A stretch of 64,000 nucleotides of DNA from Aphis gossypii (lineage: Eukaryota > Arthropoda > Insecta > Hemiptera > Aphididae), in contig NC_065532.1 in the NCBI RefSeq assembly GCF_020184175.1, positions 34,906,001 to 34,970,000 of the forward strand. The letters run 5' to 3'. Below the pieces are notes generated by a model. It had not been told where the DNA came from and searched no databases. It saw nothing but the letters and a program-made list of their open reading frames with translations. Shown here one piece after another: positions 23,344 through 36,600 of this stretch. How positions within the stretch are numbered: position 1 is the first letter of the stretch; each line of letters starts with the position of its first letter. The position numbers and the translations under genes are program-made.

Positions 23344-26300
23344 ATGGCAACTGATCTAGATCATGACAGGTCTTCAACAACGACATCAAATACATGTTTA
23401 ATTTGTGATGGTAGCACAGGAGTGTCAGCTCGAAATGCTATCTCTATATTTCAGCACCGTGTAACATCTTCAGATCGTACTGTAGTTAAGGTAATTGACG
23501 GTGTCCTTGGTATAGTTCTCTCTTCTGAAGATGTACATTCCACTGTTGTGTGCCGTCGATGTTTTAAATCTTTGAATGAAGTGGATGAACTTGAAGATCG
23601 GTTAGCTGATATAAAATTAGAGCTTACCTCCCAATATCAACGTACACTCAAGTAATGAATTAAAAAAATATTATTTTTTTTAAATATATGTTATATAGCA
23701 AACAATTTTTATTCTAGGAGTAAATCTGAAGGTGTAGATATACATACTATTGACACTATTGATGGGGAACATGAAATTGATACACCAAAGCCAGTTAAAA
23801 AACGAGGACGACGTCCTAAGATTAAGGAGGAAACTATTGATGTACCTATTTCCAGTGAAGATGCTTTACAAGATGACATTGACAAAGAGATGGAAAAGCA
23901 GCAAAAGTGTTCATCAGTAGATAATTTAATAGAGATGTTGGAAGATGATTGCAAGGATAATAATGATTCAATTGGAATTGAAGAAGAGTGCACTCAAAAA
24001 CTGATTCAACCTGCTGATATAAAACAGGAAGCTCAGGAAGCTTTACTTGCAGACATAGATATTGACGAAGAAGAAGATCTAGATGACAGTGCAATACTTG
24101 ATGATGATGATTCAGATTATGAAGGAAATGATGATTCTAAAAATGATGGTGCCGAGTCTAGTAGTCCAAAAAAACCAAAAATGACAAAAAGTACACTAAA
24201 GAAAAAAACTCCTGAAATTCTCATACCACAAATGGTAAGTTATTTGTGCATTTATTTTTATTGAAATACTTTAAGACTAACTATCTCTAATCTCTAATCT
24301 ATTTTATTCTTATAGTTGGTCCATCACGATGGAGAAATTTACACTTGCCTGTTGTGCAGTGTAGATAATAAATTTACTGCAGATGCTAGAGGTATTGTAG
24401 TTCATGCAAAAAATGTACATCAGATTAAGTTATTTATTTGCGATATATGTGGTCAAGAGTTCCTTAAAAGGTAATTTAGAAATATTAACTACTAATTATA
24501 CAGAACTACCTACATATTATCCTTAATTGGTGTTTAACACAATTTTATAATTAGACACTAAAGTATAAATTAATGGATGCTTTTAATGATGAACATCAAT
24601 ATATATTTACTAATAATAAATGACATCCATATGCTAGGTTCTCATGACTAGTAAACTTGCCTAAAAAATATTTGTCACTTGCGTTTCTTGAAAATGGTCC
24701 ACAAGTAAAAAAAAAACAATGACCAATGTACTTGAATACACTTACCTAATTGCCTTTTTATATTATTAGTCATCACAATACTTAATTTGTAAATTAGTGA
24801 ACAATTTTTTAAAAGTTTTCTCTGTATTGTGCACATTTCGACATTACAACGAATTTCTTTGCCCTAATAGATATTTGATGAATGAATATTTCGCTACATT
24901 ACAGCAATATAAGTACTTGGTAAAAGACAGCAAAGCATTAAACATTTGCTGCAATGATTGATTTTTATTACATTTCATTGCTTTTGTGACTTAGTTTATT
25001 CTATTATTATTATTATCATCATTAGCTTATAAAAGTTTTCTTTACTCTTATACAATTAATATTATTTATTGAATTAGGTTTTTCTATAGCTTATAATATT
25101 TATTTGTTTTTAGCTAATTTAATATTTTGTTATATTATGTAAATTTTTTTTTCTAGACCTGAACTGATGAAACATCTTGAACACCATGCAAATAGTGAAG
25201 ATGGTAACTTTGTTTGTGACATTTGCAGTCGAGTATTTACCAATGTGCGTATGTTCAGAGTACATAAAAAAATGCACATGCCACAATCAAAAAATCACAC
25301 TTGTGAAACATGTGGCCGACAATTTGCGTAAGTAAATTTAATTAATCATGTTTACTTATTAGTTATTTCCTTCCAAAAATCGGTATAAAAATTATTTATT
25401 TTACAGATCACGAAATACATTAGAAGAACATAATAATACACATACAGGAGTGCGTCCATATCGTTGTGAAATTTGTGGTAAAGATTTTACTTCCAAGTAT
25501 ACATTCAAAGCACATGAAAAGGTACATACCAATCGTGAGCGAAATTTCACTTGTATTAACTGTGGTAAAGCTTTTCTTACTGAGCAAAATCTGATACATC
25601 ATGAACGGACACATTCGGGGCTTAAAAATTATGTATGCCAAAAATGTGGTAAGTGTACAACTAGGTATATATATATTTATATCTCAATCAAAAAATTTCT
25701 TTTAAAACTAACAATCAGTAATCTAATTACTTAAATGCTTCTCGATAACCTTCACTGTCAACTGAAAGGGAGGTAATGCAGATATCTTTTACATTCATAC
25801 AATCATATTTTTTTTTCTATTCTATTGATTAATTCCTCCCCTTCTCTCTTCTCAATCACCCTACAACATAAGAAAATAATGGATGACTTCTTAATTGTGC
25901 ATATTATGTTCTTTCCTTTTTTATCATCATATTATATACTTTTTGTGCTAATTCAGTATAAATTCTATATTATGTTTAAATAATTAAAAAATAATCGATT
26001 TTTTTTTATGAACTATTGATTATTTAATACCTATGTGATCTTAAATTACCATTTTTATTAATGTATATTTATTTTTTTCATTATTTTAAAAATGAACTTC
26101 TATTCATGTATAATACTGGATAGGTGGTTTGGTGTGGCACAGTGCTTGCGATTAACCACGTGACGTGATCGAGAGTAAGCACCGACCATTGCCACTATTT
26201 TCCGGATAGGTAACCACTCGGGCATTGTAGTGATAAAAACCTTGTTGCCACACATACACGTGTCATACCTAACCATTCCTTCTCCCACAGTAAAACAGTT

Positions 26301-27913
26301 ATAAACAAACCTACTAACAGCTAATGGTCATAGTTGCCGTGCTTAAAAAGATTAATAAAAAAAAAAAAAAATACTGAATACTGAATGCATTACGTATCTT
26401 ATATTATTTTATTTACAAGTTTTAATAATTATGAATATAATATTGTTTTAATAATTTTAGGCAAAGCTTTTGGCACTGCACGCAATTTAGAAGTGCATTA
26501 TGTTGTACACACAGGGTACAAACCATTTATTTGTCGTATGTGTGGTAAAGCATTTGCTAGGAAAGCTGAGATTAGAGATCATGAGCGCATTCATACTGGT
26601 GAAAAACCATACCAGTGTGAATTTTGTGGAGCAACATTCAGGTATAATTTTTAATAAATGAAATATTTTTATCAATTAATACTCACATTATATTTTTTAT
26701 GCATATAGTCAAAGAAGCAACTTGCAATCTCATAAACGAGCTACCCATTATGATGATAAACGTTATAAATGTACAGATTGTGGTAAAGGATTTAAGAGAC
26801 GTCGCTTATTAGATTATCATATGAAAGCTGCGCACACTGGAGAAAGACCTTTCAAATGTGAAGTTTGTCAAGCATCATTTATTTACCCAGAACATTTTAA
26901 AAAACATGCACGTATTCACACTGGGGAAAAACCGTATTTATGTGAAGTAAGAAATTACTATCAGAGTAAAAAATATTTCTATTCAAATTACTTAATTAAT
27001 ATTTAAATTTATCAAATTAAGGTTTGTGGTAAAGCCTTCAACAGTAGAGATAACAGAAATGCTCATCGTTTTGTACATAGTGACAAAAAACCCTACGAAT
27101 GTTTAGTTTGTGGTGCTGGATTTATGCGAAAACCATTGCTTTATAATCATATGACTACAGCAGGACATTTGAATGATACTATTGTTGTTAATCAACCCCG
27201 GCTGGCATCAAGTCCTGTAACTATACAAGAAATTCAAGAAGACATTCAAATGCCAGGTACAGATTCTGAAATGGAATTGGCTATGGTGGTTGATTCTGAT
27301 GGAAATCAAACAGCATTGGTTAGTATTAAAATTAATAAACTAATTAAATTAAATAACAATAATTAATTTAATGTTACAAAAATAACATTTTAGCGTGATA
27401 TGACTGAAGAAGAAAGAAAATTGTTTGCGGGAGAATTAAAAGAGCACATACTTTTGCCAGGGAAACAAGAAGATCTTGGAAATGATTTAAATTCTGTTGA
27501 GCAAATACTTGTTGATAATAAATATCAAGTAATTAATCATTTGCTATCCAATGTTTTTGTTTTAATAATTTATCTTTTATTAATATCTTAATATATTTTA
27601 GATTCAATACACAACGACTGACCAACATGGTGATGTTCATACAATGTTGAATATGGATCATCATGGGGATGATGGTGATGTGGATGTTGGACACTTGGAG
27701 ACTGTTACTGTTAGTGTTGGTGGACAAGAACATCGTCAATTAATAGTGCCAGCCACTCGCCATATTACATTGAATGAAAGTGATGCTGCAGCATTTGCTG
27801 AACATGCTACTATAAATGGTGAAAATGTTCAAATAGTACAGATACAAATACAGGACGATGATGGAGAAGACCAAAAACATTGGTTTAATATTATTCAACC
27901 ACAACAAGGATAA
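23344..27913 (+). CDS. ZAD-domain C2H2 zinc-finger protein with 13 fingers, 851 aa
   Basis: Ten coding exons: 23344-23651, 23718-24234, 24316-24470, 25157-25327, 25407-25648, 26461-26641, 26709-26946, 27022-27318, 27394-27528, 27602-27913. Junctions are GT-AG, phases agree, and no frame breaks occur. Residues ~18-73 form a ZAD (zf-AD) domain with paired cysteines C18/C21 and C70/C73; ZADs bind zinc and mediate dimerisation in insect transcription factors. An AT-hook-like KKRGRRPK lies at ~130-137, then an acidic linker rich in Asp/Glu. Thirteen consecutive C2H2 fingers (residues ~284-653) follow, several joined by TGEKP-type linkers (HTGEKPYQCEFCG). The ~200-residue C-terminus is acidic and Gln/His-rich, lacks known motifs, and may activate transcription. 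The start ATG is the first in the exon after the acceptor. A sequence-specific nuclear DNA-binding role is well supported; targets and orthologue are unknown to me. Confidence 0.93.
24471..25156 (+). other. Intron 3 of the ZAD zinc-finger gene
   Basis: A 686-bp GT-AG intron between fingers 2's two halves. AT-rich, with no nested gene or recognisable transposon end. Confidence 0.8.
25649..26460 (+). other. Intron 5 of the ZAD zinc-finger gene, with a SINE insertion
   Basis: An 812-bp GT-AG intron that splits finger 7 after the second cysteine (CQKCG|K). It holds the SINE described separately; outside that it is AT-rich with no feature. Confidence 0.8.
26119..26370 (+). mobile_element. tRNA-derived SINE, about 250 bp, with poly(A) tail and target duplication
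   Basis: The 5' end carries a tRNA-like A box, TGGCACAGTGCT (26135-26146), and a weaker B-box-like GTGATCGAGAG (26165-26175) about 20 bp after it, the layout of an internal RNA polymerase III promoter. A non-tRNA body follows, then a run of 15 A at about 26356-26370. The heptamer AATACTG lies immediately 5' of the element (26112-26118) and again at the tail (26370-26376), consistent with a target-site duplication from LINE-mediated insertion. There is no protein-coding frame. It is more GC-rich than the surrounding intron. Confidence 0.72.
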
Positions 27914-28203
27914 AAAGAAATTCTAAAAACTAAAATTTTAATTATTTAAGACTAAATGCTAAGTATATATTTTAATTATAATACTGATACATACACATAC
28001 ACATATTTATGTATAAATATGAACCACATACAATGATGACTAGAAAACTAATTTTTTAAGTCTTAATATATATCTTCATTATAACTAAGTTTTAGCCTAC
28101 CTTTATTATAATGTAATGATTTTTATTTTATATTCAAACCGTTAACACTAAATACGTTTTCTGTATTTAATTTGTTAATCATTGGATAATGGGATTATAG
28201 TTG

Positions 28204-28278
28204 GTTAACTTTAGGTTCATTTTAAGATTTTATGTAATCTTAAGATGAACTTGACTTACTGTCGCACTTAAAGTTAAC
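28204..28278. repeat. Nested inverted repeat in the 3' UTR of the ZAD gene
   Basis: GTTCATTTTAAGATT (28215-28229) pairs with AATCTTAAGATGAAC (28236-28250) at 14 of 15 positions across a 6-base loop. Outside it GTTAACTTTA (28204-28213) pairs perfectly with TAAAGTTAAC (28269-28278). It lies before the likely poly(A) signal, so the mRNA could carry the hairpin. Confidence 0.75.
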
Positions 28279-28343
28279 TTTTTGTGATATAACCTCCTGT
28301 ACTTTCCTTATTTTTAACTGTAATACAACTTAAATGATTTAGA

Positions 28344-28349
28344 AATAAA
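28344..28349 (+). promoter_or_regulatory. Candidate polyadenylation signal of the ZAD gene
   Basis: AATAAA followed by a GT-rich stretch (GTTATTTTGTTC), about 430 bases past the stop codon. It would make a 3' UTR of roughly 450 bases. Confidence 0.55.
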
Positions 28350-28520
28350 GTTATTTTGTTCAATTTTATACTAATAAATGTCAGAAATATTTTTTATTTA
28401 TTTATAATTTATATTACCTTCTATTTTTTGTATTAGCACGTTCAATTATATGTTTAACATTGATTGTAAATTAAAAAAAAAAAAAAACTATTAAATTAAA
28501 AATTGTTTTAATTTAGATGA

Positions 28521-28646
28521 AATGTCAATATACTCGTATTATACGGTTGATATAGTAATTATATGCTAATCATGTAATCCTTTGAGAATGTCAATATATT
28601 ATAAAGTTGATCTAGTAATTATATGCTAATCATGTAATCTTTTGAG
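28521..28646. repeat. Tandem duplication, 66-bp and 60-bp copies
   Basis: Unit 1 (28521-28586) and unit 2 (28587-28646) both start AATGTCAATATA and end with the near-identical TAGTAATTATATGCTAATCA and TGTAATCxTTTGAG. Unit 2 lacks 6 bases near its start and differs at a few positions. It lies in noncoding DNA past the ZAD gene. Confidence 0.85.
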
Positions 28647-29031
28647 AAATAAAATATATTTCGATTTGGTTATTGACTTGCCACAATAAATACAATTCTC
28701 TAGGATTTAAAATTATATATTCATGTTTCTAATATAATGATTAAATGCGTTAGAATAAAATAATGTAAATTATAGAGGATGTAAAAAAAATGTTCAGTTT
28801 GAAGTTTATGGCTTAAAAAATATTATATTGATATCTAAATCTGAAGTTATTGATGTTCAATGCCATTATGACATACCTGCTAGTTGTTACCAAAACATTT
28901 GCGACTCAAGGATTATATGGAAACACATAAAAACGCGTTACAGTAATGAAAAATAGTTTTGTTAAATAATATTGAGTAATAAATTATTTCTGTTATGAAA
29001 AAAAAGGATGTCAGGTGAAAATACTGTTATA
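28647..29031. other. Intergenic sequence between the ZAD gene and nudC, no gene seen
   Basis: AT-rich, with no coding frame and no recognised element. Confidence 0.5.
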
Positions 29032-29345
29032 GGTTTGTTTCAACACGCGGTCGAACTATCATAGAACTGTTGGGAGCATGTGCAGTAGAATTTTTCCATT
29101 CCAACTCGCCTAAGTCAAACTATCAGATATTTGTTCCAACACTGAACTGTTCAGTCTGAACACTTTATTAGACCAGTTTTATGACTGGTTATCGACAGTC
29201 AAAACGATCCGTGGATTCTGACCGGGTTGGGAGTTAAAATCCATGATCGTTGAAGTCATGATCAGTCCATGGTAGCGTATGCGTTGCAAATCAATCATGG
29301 ATTAGTTGTAGGTAACTAATCCCAAATTCCGTGTTGGAACAAACC
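29032..29345. mobile_element. MITE-like element with terminal inverted repeats, 314 bp
   Basis: The left end reads GGTTTGTTTCAACACGCGG and the right end, reverse-complemented, GGTTTGTTCCAACACGGAA; about 15 of the first 17 positions agree. Flanks TTATA and TTATG might be a decayed 5-bp target duplication, but this is not certain. The interior is less AT-rich than its surroundings and includes a small hairpin (GGATTAGTTG..AACTAATCC). No transposase is encoded. Confidence 0.65.
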
Positions 29346-29459
29346 TTATGGCTTATACAAGTTGTGATAAGATAGCTGAGCGAGGTCAAAATTTTCTATT
29401 TTATCATGAAAATTCATATGAACGAAATAACTATTTTACATTGAATTTAAAAATGTATA

Positions 29460-29802
29460 AAATATTTTTGATTTTGGGGGGTGCTATAAGTTTTTTTGGG
29501 GGGTCACCCCCAGTTGCACTTATTAATATACATATTATAGTATTATACCCAACAATGACGTACGCAGAAAAAAATTTTGGGGGTGTTTTTGAAAATCAGT
29601 TATTGCAAAGTATTTCTTTTGTTCCCATCACATCAATGCACAATTGGTATAATTTTATTTTATTTATAAATAAGTATTTTTATTCTTATTCAAATTATAC
29701 TAATTATTTTAATTTCTTAGTACATCATTTTTATGACAAAAACCAAATATTTCGGGGGGTGTTTGAACACCCAAAACACTCGCCCCCCTGTGTACGTCAA
29801 TG
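29460..29802. mobile_element. G/C-run transposon relics, including a 250-bp TIR-bounded piece
   Basis: 29553-29802 is bounded by CAATGACGTACGCAG on the left and, reverse-complemented, CATTGACGTACACAG on the right (13 of 15), with inner G-runs and C-runs. Just upstream (29473-29512) is another G-run/C-run pair, perhaps a neighbouring fragment. A 151-codon frame starting at 29348 crosses both pieces and their flanks; its protein is low-complexity and not recognisable, so I do not call it a gene. No clear target duplication was found. Confidence 0.55.
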
Positions 29803-30618
29803 AATTACCTAAACCTAATATTATAAATGTATAATAATTAAACAAAAAAAAGTTTAAATTTGAATAGAACGTAATTATTACATTTGGCGGTCAGTGATAA
29901 TGTGATTTGTTGTTTACTCCAAGTCGAACGAATATGGTATTTTTCTTTTATGATATTGATTTCAACCGTTTTTTTTTTTTAATGTGTGGTTTGTAATTAC
30001 ATTTTTTTTCATAGTGGTTATTGTAGACTGTAATTACCTACACAGTCCAATACACGGTAGCTTAAATTCGTGGTGACCTTAGTGGGCACGTCCAGATTTG
30101 GTCGTAGACTTTACAATAACTCTTACGACTAAATAGTAAATATAATATCCTCGTTCAGGTTTAGGAGGGTTATGACTCATGATTGTTGTATTCTTTGATT
30201 TGAATGATTTACCATTAAACAAAATTGACCAGCAGTCGATTACTACGAATATCGAAAAGTACGATAGTCGATTACTGTGATATTCGCGTGGGAACCATTT
30301 TAAATCGCGGTGGGAACGTAGCGGAGGTTCGTTATTTGTTTCCCACCACTACAACTATATTGTATTTGTATATTATCTATGGTGCTACAACTACTACTGC
30401 GAATGCCTCGTGAGTTAGCTTGATGTTAAGTGATAACGATAAGTGATTTCCCATTTACCAATTTTGTTTTGTAACTGTGCGGCACGCGTGTTATTTACGT
30501 TAGCTCTTCGGCGTTTCCCGTTGTTAATCGTGAAATTATAATTTGTAGTCGTTGACTTGTACATTTATACTGTATAATTTCATTTTTAATTTCGATTTAG
30601 TTAAATCCGTATTGCATA
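29803..30618 (+). promoter_or_regulatory. Upstream region and putative promoter/5' UTR of nudC
   Basis: The segment from about 30040 to 30560 is less AT-rich and contains several CpGs, as expected of a promoter. Repeated TCGATTACT motifs lie at about 30237 and 30268. A possible acceptor (TTTCGATTTAG, ending near 30600) suggests a noncoding first exon before the start codon. The transcription start is not resolved. Confidence 0.4.
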
Positions 30619-33600
30619 ATGTCAAATAGCAATGAAGAGAGGTTTGATTCAATGCTTCTGGCATTGGCTCAGCAGCATGAGAAAGGAGTAGAACAAGTAA
30701 TTATTAAAAAAATAAATAATAAATCTAATAATTAGTTATATATATATATATTTTGAATTGGGTTGCTTTTGTTGCTGTGAGAAGAAACGAACATATTTAC
30801 AACACTAAATAGTTTGACTAAAGTTTTCAAATTTGATAATATTATATTTTTAAAAAGTACCTATATAGTAAAACGTTTTTGTTTATTTAATTTAGATAAT
30901 TGTACGATTTAGTATTAATTTTCTCAAAGTTTTGTGATGATTAAACTTTTTTTTTCGTATTTTTATTTCAGTATCTAGGTATAATATCTATTATTGATTT
31001 TTCTATTGTTATTTCAATACTGTTGTTGCTATAGTAACATACTTAATATAGTTAAAAGTTGATAATTAGAAAAACTAGTAAAACATAACCAAATTATATT
31101 TAGGTACTATTTCTATTTATACAATTTATCAATCAAGATGTAATTTTAATTATTTTTTTCTCTTCTCTCTTTTATTATATCAATGTACTTATACTGTCTT
31201 ATATATGTACGAAAAGGCTTAGCCTGAAAATTCTAAAATGAAATATATTTTTTTATTAATGAAAAAATAATAGGTACTTATCGGTAATCGTGACTGCCTT
31301 TCTTTTTACAACATAATTAAAAAAAAGGAATTAAAAATTACTAAAACTATTATAAAAGCAATAAATAAAATTCAAAATTTATAAGTTTATTACTCGGTTT
31401 ATTAGTAAGAGGAGTAAAATGTTCAGCCATGCAATTTAAATCACTTATAAATGGATTATTGTGCTTTTGATACTACATAAATTTAATCAAATAACTGTTT
31501 AGATGAGGATTGGGGGCCACTGTTGCCAAACAAAAATATCCCTCGATTTGCTATGCAACACCACTTAAGGTTATATATCCCTCTATAGGGTTAAGAAACT
31601 TAAAAACATTCCATCATATATCAGTAAATGTCCTCAAGGTTACAGTTATTTGGTTAAGTAGTCATGATTACTGATTAGTACCTAAAAAATAAATATTTAG
31701 TAGGTGAGTGAAGTACTAGACCAATATTTTGCGAAGAATGGGGGTACCATTCCACTTCACTAACCAAAACATTAAACACCTATAACTTAATATTAGATAC
31801 TTCAGAATTAAAATTTTTATGTATCTAAATAATACAAGGGTTAGGTTTTTACATTATTTTATTATTCTATTAAATATCTTTATGTTGATTAATTTTTATT
31901 GTGTTTTAGCTTTTGGATACATTTTTCAGTTTTCTGGGTCGAAAAACTGATTTTTTTATTGGAAGTCCAGATGAAAAAGCTTCTGAACAAGTATATATAT
32001 TTATATTTAAAAAAAAAACATTAAATATAAATTTAATATTCTTATTTATATGAATACTATGTTGATATTTTAGATGTTAATGTCAGTATTTAATAGACAT
32101 CGTGATATTGCTTTAAAAGAAAAACGTGCACTAGATGAAAAACGAAAATTGGAAGCATTAAAAAGATTACAAAAATCACAAAAGGAGAAAGAATTAGAGA
32201 CTAAGCCAAAACTAAAAGAATTAACTGATGAAGAAGCTGAGCAACTCCAAAAAGAGTTAGATTTGGTGAGAAATTTAAAAAAATATAAATTCATATTTTA
32301 TTTCATTTTACTTTACTAAAATTATTAATAATTTTTTAGTGGTTTTAATTTACATATTGTATATTATTTGTATTTTATATGCGCCTAAACAGAAAAAATC
32401 TATTCTTAGTCATATTACCCAACACATTTACAAAAACTGTCTATGGAAACTATCTCATAAATGCTGATCATCATAATTAAATAAATATTTAGTGTTAAAT
32501 TCAGTTTTTAGTTAGGTATGTTGTTTGTGTTAAAAAACATAACAAAAATTTTATTTTATTCATTTTTTAATGGTATTTTCTAATAAATTTTAACAAGTTA
32601 TTAGTATCATTTATAAAGGTACTTTTTAGTAATGAAATAAAAAAATGGTTGTCTGAAGGCGCACAATACGATTTTGTACACAAAAATTTGCTATACAGGA
32701 ATAAGGATCCTGTTTTATAGAATCAACCAAATTTGATAATTTTTTTTTTTTAACTAATAGAAGGTAATATTTAACAGCCCGCATTGATCTCCGTTTTTTT
32801 AATATTTTAATCTCAAACTTAATAATCTGTTTTCATAAATATACAATTTTGTATAAATTATATTTTACTATTATTTTGAAAAAAATAAAAATCGAAGTTT
32901 GATGTGGCCTGTAGGAAGTCTTCTTCTTTCAAATAAAAATATAGTTACCAAAATCCGACAATTCTATAAGGCCTGATAATTATTCCCATGAAGTAATTTT
33001 TTTGATATAATACACCCTTATCAACCCCCCTTAAATAAGTATTGGGTAGTAAATTAATGGAAAAGTATTATTATTAAGGTGGTAACTAAAATACAAAATT
33101 TAATTTTCAAATTTTTGTAGAATCGTGGGAAATTTGAAAATCTGGCCCTGGGCCCCTTAAGTATTTTTTACAGTGTTGCTATTCACATTAAATCAAAATG
33201 ATGTTGATCAAAATTTAGAAATATTTACTCTACTAATTATTTGACTCTGCCTGTTATTAATGTGAATATTATGAATATGAGCAATGAACAACAAAATAAT
33301 TTAGTATTATTTTTAGGTTATAATTTATGTGTAATTATTTGTTTTAGTACACTAATATAATGCTGTGGCTTAATATGTCTGCCACCATATTCGTACCTGA
33401 CCAGGCTGACCATACTATTTGTTGTGTTCAGACCAAATTAAATGAAATATTATTAATTATAATAAATTTTTTAGTTGTTTGAAGTAGTTCCTTCAATTAC
33501 TTGGTATGGTGTATATAATCCATTTTAGCATAATAAAAATAACATTGTTAATTTAAGTGAATTTGACTATTGTCTTCATCTTACAAACATCCAATATAGC

Positions 33601-36600
33601 AAATTTGTATTTAATAGCACAAATTATGTGTTCTTAGCTATTATATTAAAATGAATTAACTTATTATTAAAGTTATAGGTGTACTATATATTAAATTTTG
33701 TTATGATGTTTACTCAAGATCCATCATCCCCCTTTTATTATTTTTCAATTCATTAAATTTGTGTTTAAGAATACAGCAACATTTTCATTTTAAAATAAAA
33801 ATCAAGAGTAAATTTAGTCAAAATTTAGAAAGGTGGGATAAACTTCAGATTTTTAATTTTACCACTATATAATTGCATTACTACAATAAAGTTAAAATGT
33901 TATTGTTAAAAAAAATAATAATAATAAAATCTGTATTCAATTTTTTGGATATTATAAATTGTTTTATTCTATTATTAGTAAATAAAAAGAAACAAAAAAA
34001 AAAAAATATATATATTAATCATTATTCATTACGTTTGAAAATGTTTCAGGAAGTGATATATTTATGATTTGGTAATTATTTATCTGTTGTTACTGTAATA
34101 TAATCAATTTGTGGTTTTAAATGGTTCTTTATTTATTTTCTCATGTTTTTGTGTTGTGTAATTGGCTGTTTGAAATTATTTATTTTAATAAGTTTGATAA
34201 TAGGTAGTAAATTAACTTTAATATTAATGCTAACAGCTTAAAATTGATTTTGCCAAGTACGAACTTGGTTTTATAATTGTAAGACGGAGACAACATATTA
34301 TGCTTGTATTATGTCCTCTTAATGTATAATTTTTTATTGTGAGTTGTATAATTTTAATTTTATAGTAGTCTGTTAAGGAAATTGTGTACATTTGATCTTT
34401 ATTATTTCTTAACAAATTTTAATATATTTTGTACCAATTTGAATCTTTAAATGTCATGTCAATTAAAAAAAAAATTATTGGATTATTAGAAAGCAACTAG
34501 AAGAAAGGATTTATGAACAGTTTATACAATAATTAATTTATGATAATGTTAGGAAAACTTTGAATGTTGCAAGTTAGATACTATAAGACATAAGTAAGGA
34601 CATAAGTAATACTATAATATAAAAAATGTTTATTATCAGACTTCTCTTAGATTATTCTGTTATATGTGTGGTATGTGTTATATTTAATAGATGATACTCA
34701 AGGTGATTATAAATTATTAGCAAAATTATATGATGTTTTTCTCTGGAAACACTTATTATCGACAACAATCGTCACAGTACCAATCATATAGCTATAATAC
34801 GTCTATAAACATTGTTATTGCTTTATAAAATATATTTTATTTTCATAATTTATTGTAGAAATATTAATTAAAATCATGTATTTCGAAAATTGTGTATCAT
34901 TGACGACGATTGATGATGGAACAAATCAACGAAAATAACTTTAATACACTAGTCACTTTACAATATAATTATAATATTTTATTTTTGTCATTTTATAATA
35001 CTCTAGCTATAATGATCTACAAAAATAATCAAAACATTCTGTGTAGTATATACATAATATCATACATATTTGTAGTAATTAAAAGGGAGGGGGGTGATCG
35101 CCCACTTGGACTTTTCTTGGGTCTAAACCATCATTTTGTCATTGATAAAAAAATATTTAATGATGCAGCTTGTGAAAACTGCATCTCATCATTATAAATA
35201 CAAATTTTAATAGTATCTAACCAATGTATTGTATTTATTAATTATTTTTTTTATTAATTTAATTTAAATTTAAATTTATAATTAATTACTCATCATTATT
35301 GATCATTATCTATTTTTAGTATAAAAAGTTATAAATATCTATCTTTTTAAATATAATAATTTAAATGTATAAAATAATTTGGACTAAGAATTAAATTAGT
35401 GGCGTTTTAATTAGGCATCCAATTTAATTGAGCGATGTGTTTTAGCATTGATGAAATAGTAAAACATTATATAATCAATAGTTTTAGTAATGAAATAAAT
35501 AAAATTAGTTCATATCTTAATCTCATTTAAAAAAAAATTAGCATTGTGTAATTATTTTAAATTATAATTACTAAAAACTATATTAATGTTCTTATAAACA
35601 ATTTGCTAGCATTTAATGTATTTTTAACTATTTTATTAATACTGTTTTTTTAATTGTATGTTTTAGAAAAAAAATTTAAAAGCTCAAGATTCAAAAAATT
35701 CTGTTGAAACAAATGAACTATCACAACCAATTGAAGAAGATGAAGATGATCCAAAAGAAAAAGGAAAATTGAAACCCAATGCAGGCAATGGCTGTGATTT
35801 ACCTAATTATAGATGGACTCAAACATTATCTGATATCGAAGTAAGTTATTTTTTTAATTTTTATATTTTTAGTTGACTTTTCTTACAGATTAATTGTTTT
35901 TTTCGTCTTATAAAATATTATATTAGATGTTTTGATATTTTCCCCTTCTATTATAGCGTAATCACAGTTATATTTTGAAAGTGTATATAAAATATCCATA
36001 TTCATTTGATGCATATTTAATTTATTTATATTAGCTGCATTACACATGAGATTGTTTGTGTATTATATTATTACAAATAACCAATTTTAAGATTTAATTC
36101 ATATCAATTTATTTAATACAATAATTTAAATAAAATCTTAAAGTAGGTGTATAATTAAATATACATTTATACTTCTTGTCTTCTTATATACTACACAATT
36201 TATAAATAATAATATTCCATTTTATTATAGTAGTCCATATTTCTTTGGGATCTTGTAATATTGATAAAGTGAATGACTTGGTTTTTAAGCAAAGTTGTTT
36301 GTAGAGTTTATTGCACTTCCTAAAAAAAAAAAATATTATTCATTATTATCGTAATAGTAATCTACAAGTATAAAATGTTACTATCGATAATATAGCTAAT
36401 AATAATTATTTTATGTATATCAATATTATTTTTAATAATTGGCTTTTATAATATGATGTTATTAAAAATGTATTAAAAACAATACCTATAAATATAATGG
36501 TGGTTTAAAATTAACCAAAAGTTAAAGTATACAAGTTTCATCTCAATTGATACTGTTGGAAGAAATGGTTGTTTTTTATGCATTAAGAGTTAAATAAATC

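Noticed and set aside
29348..29803. A 151-codon plus-strand frame upstream of nudC
   Set aside because: It runs across a gap and the two transposon relics, its protein is low-complexity, and it ends exactly at an element's terminal repeat. It is explained by transposon sequence.
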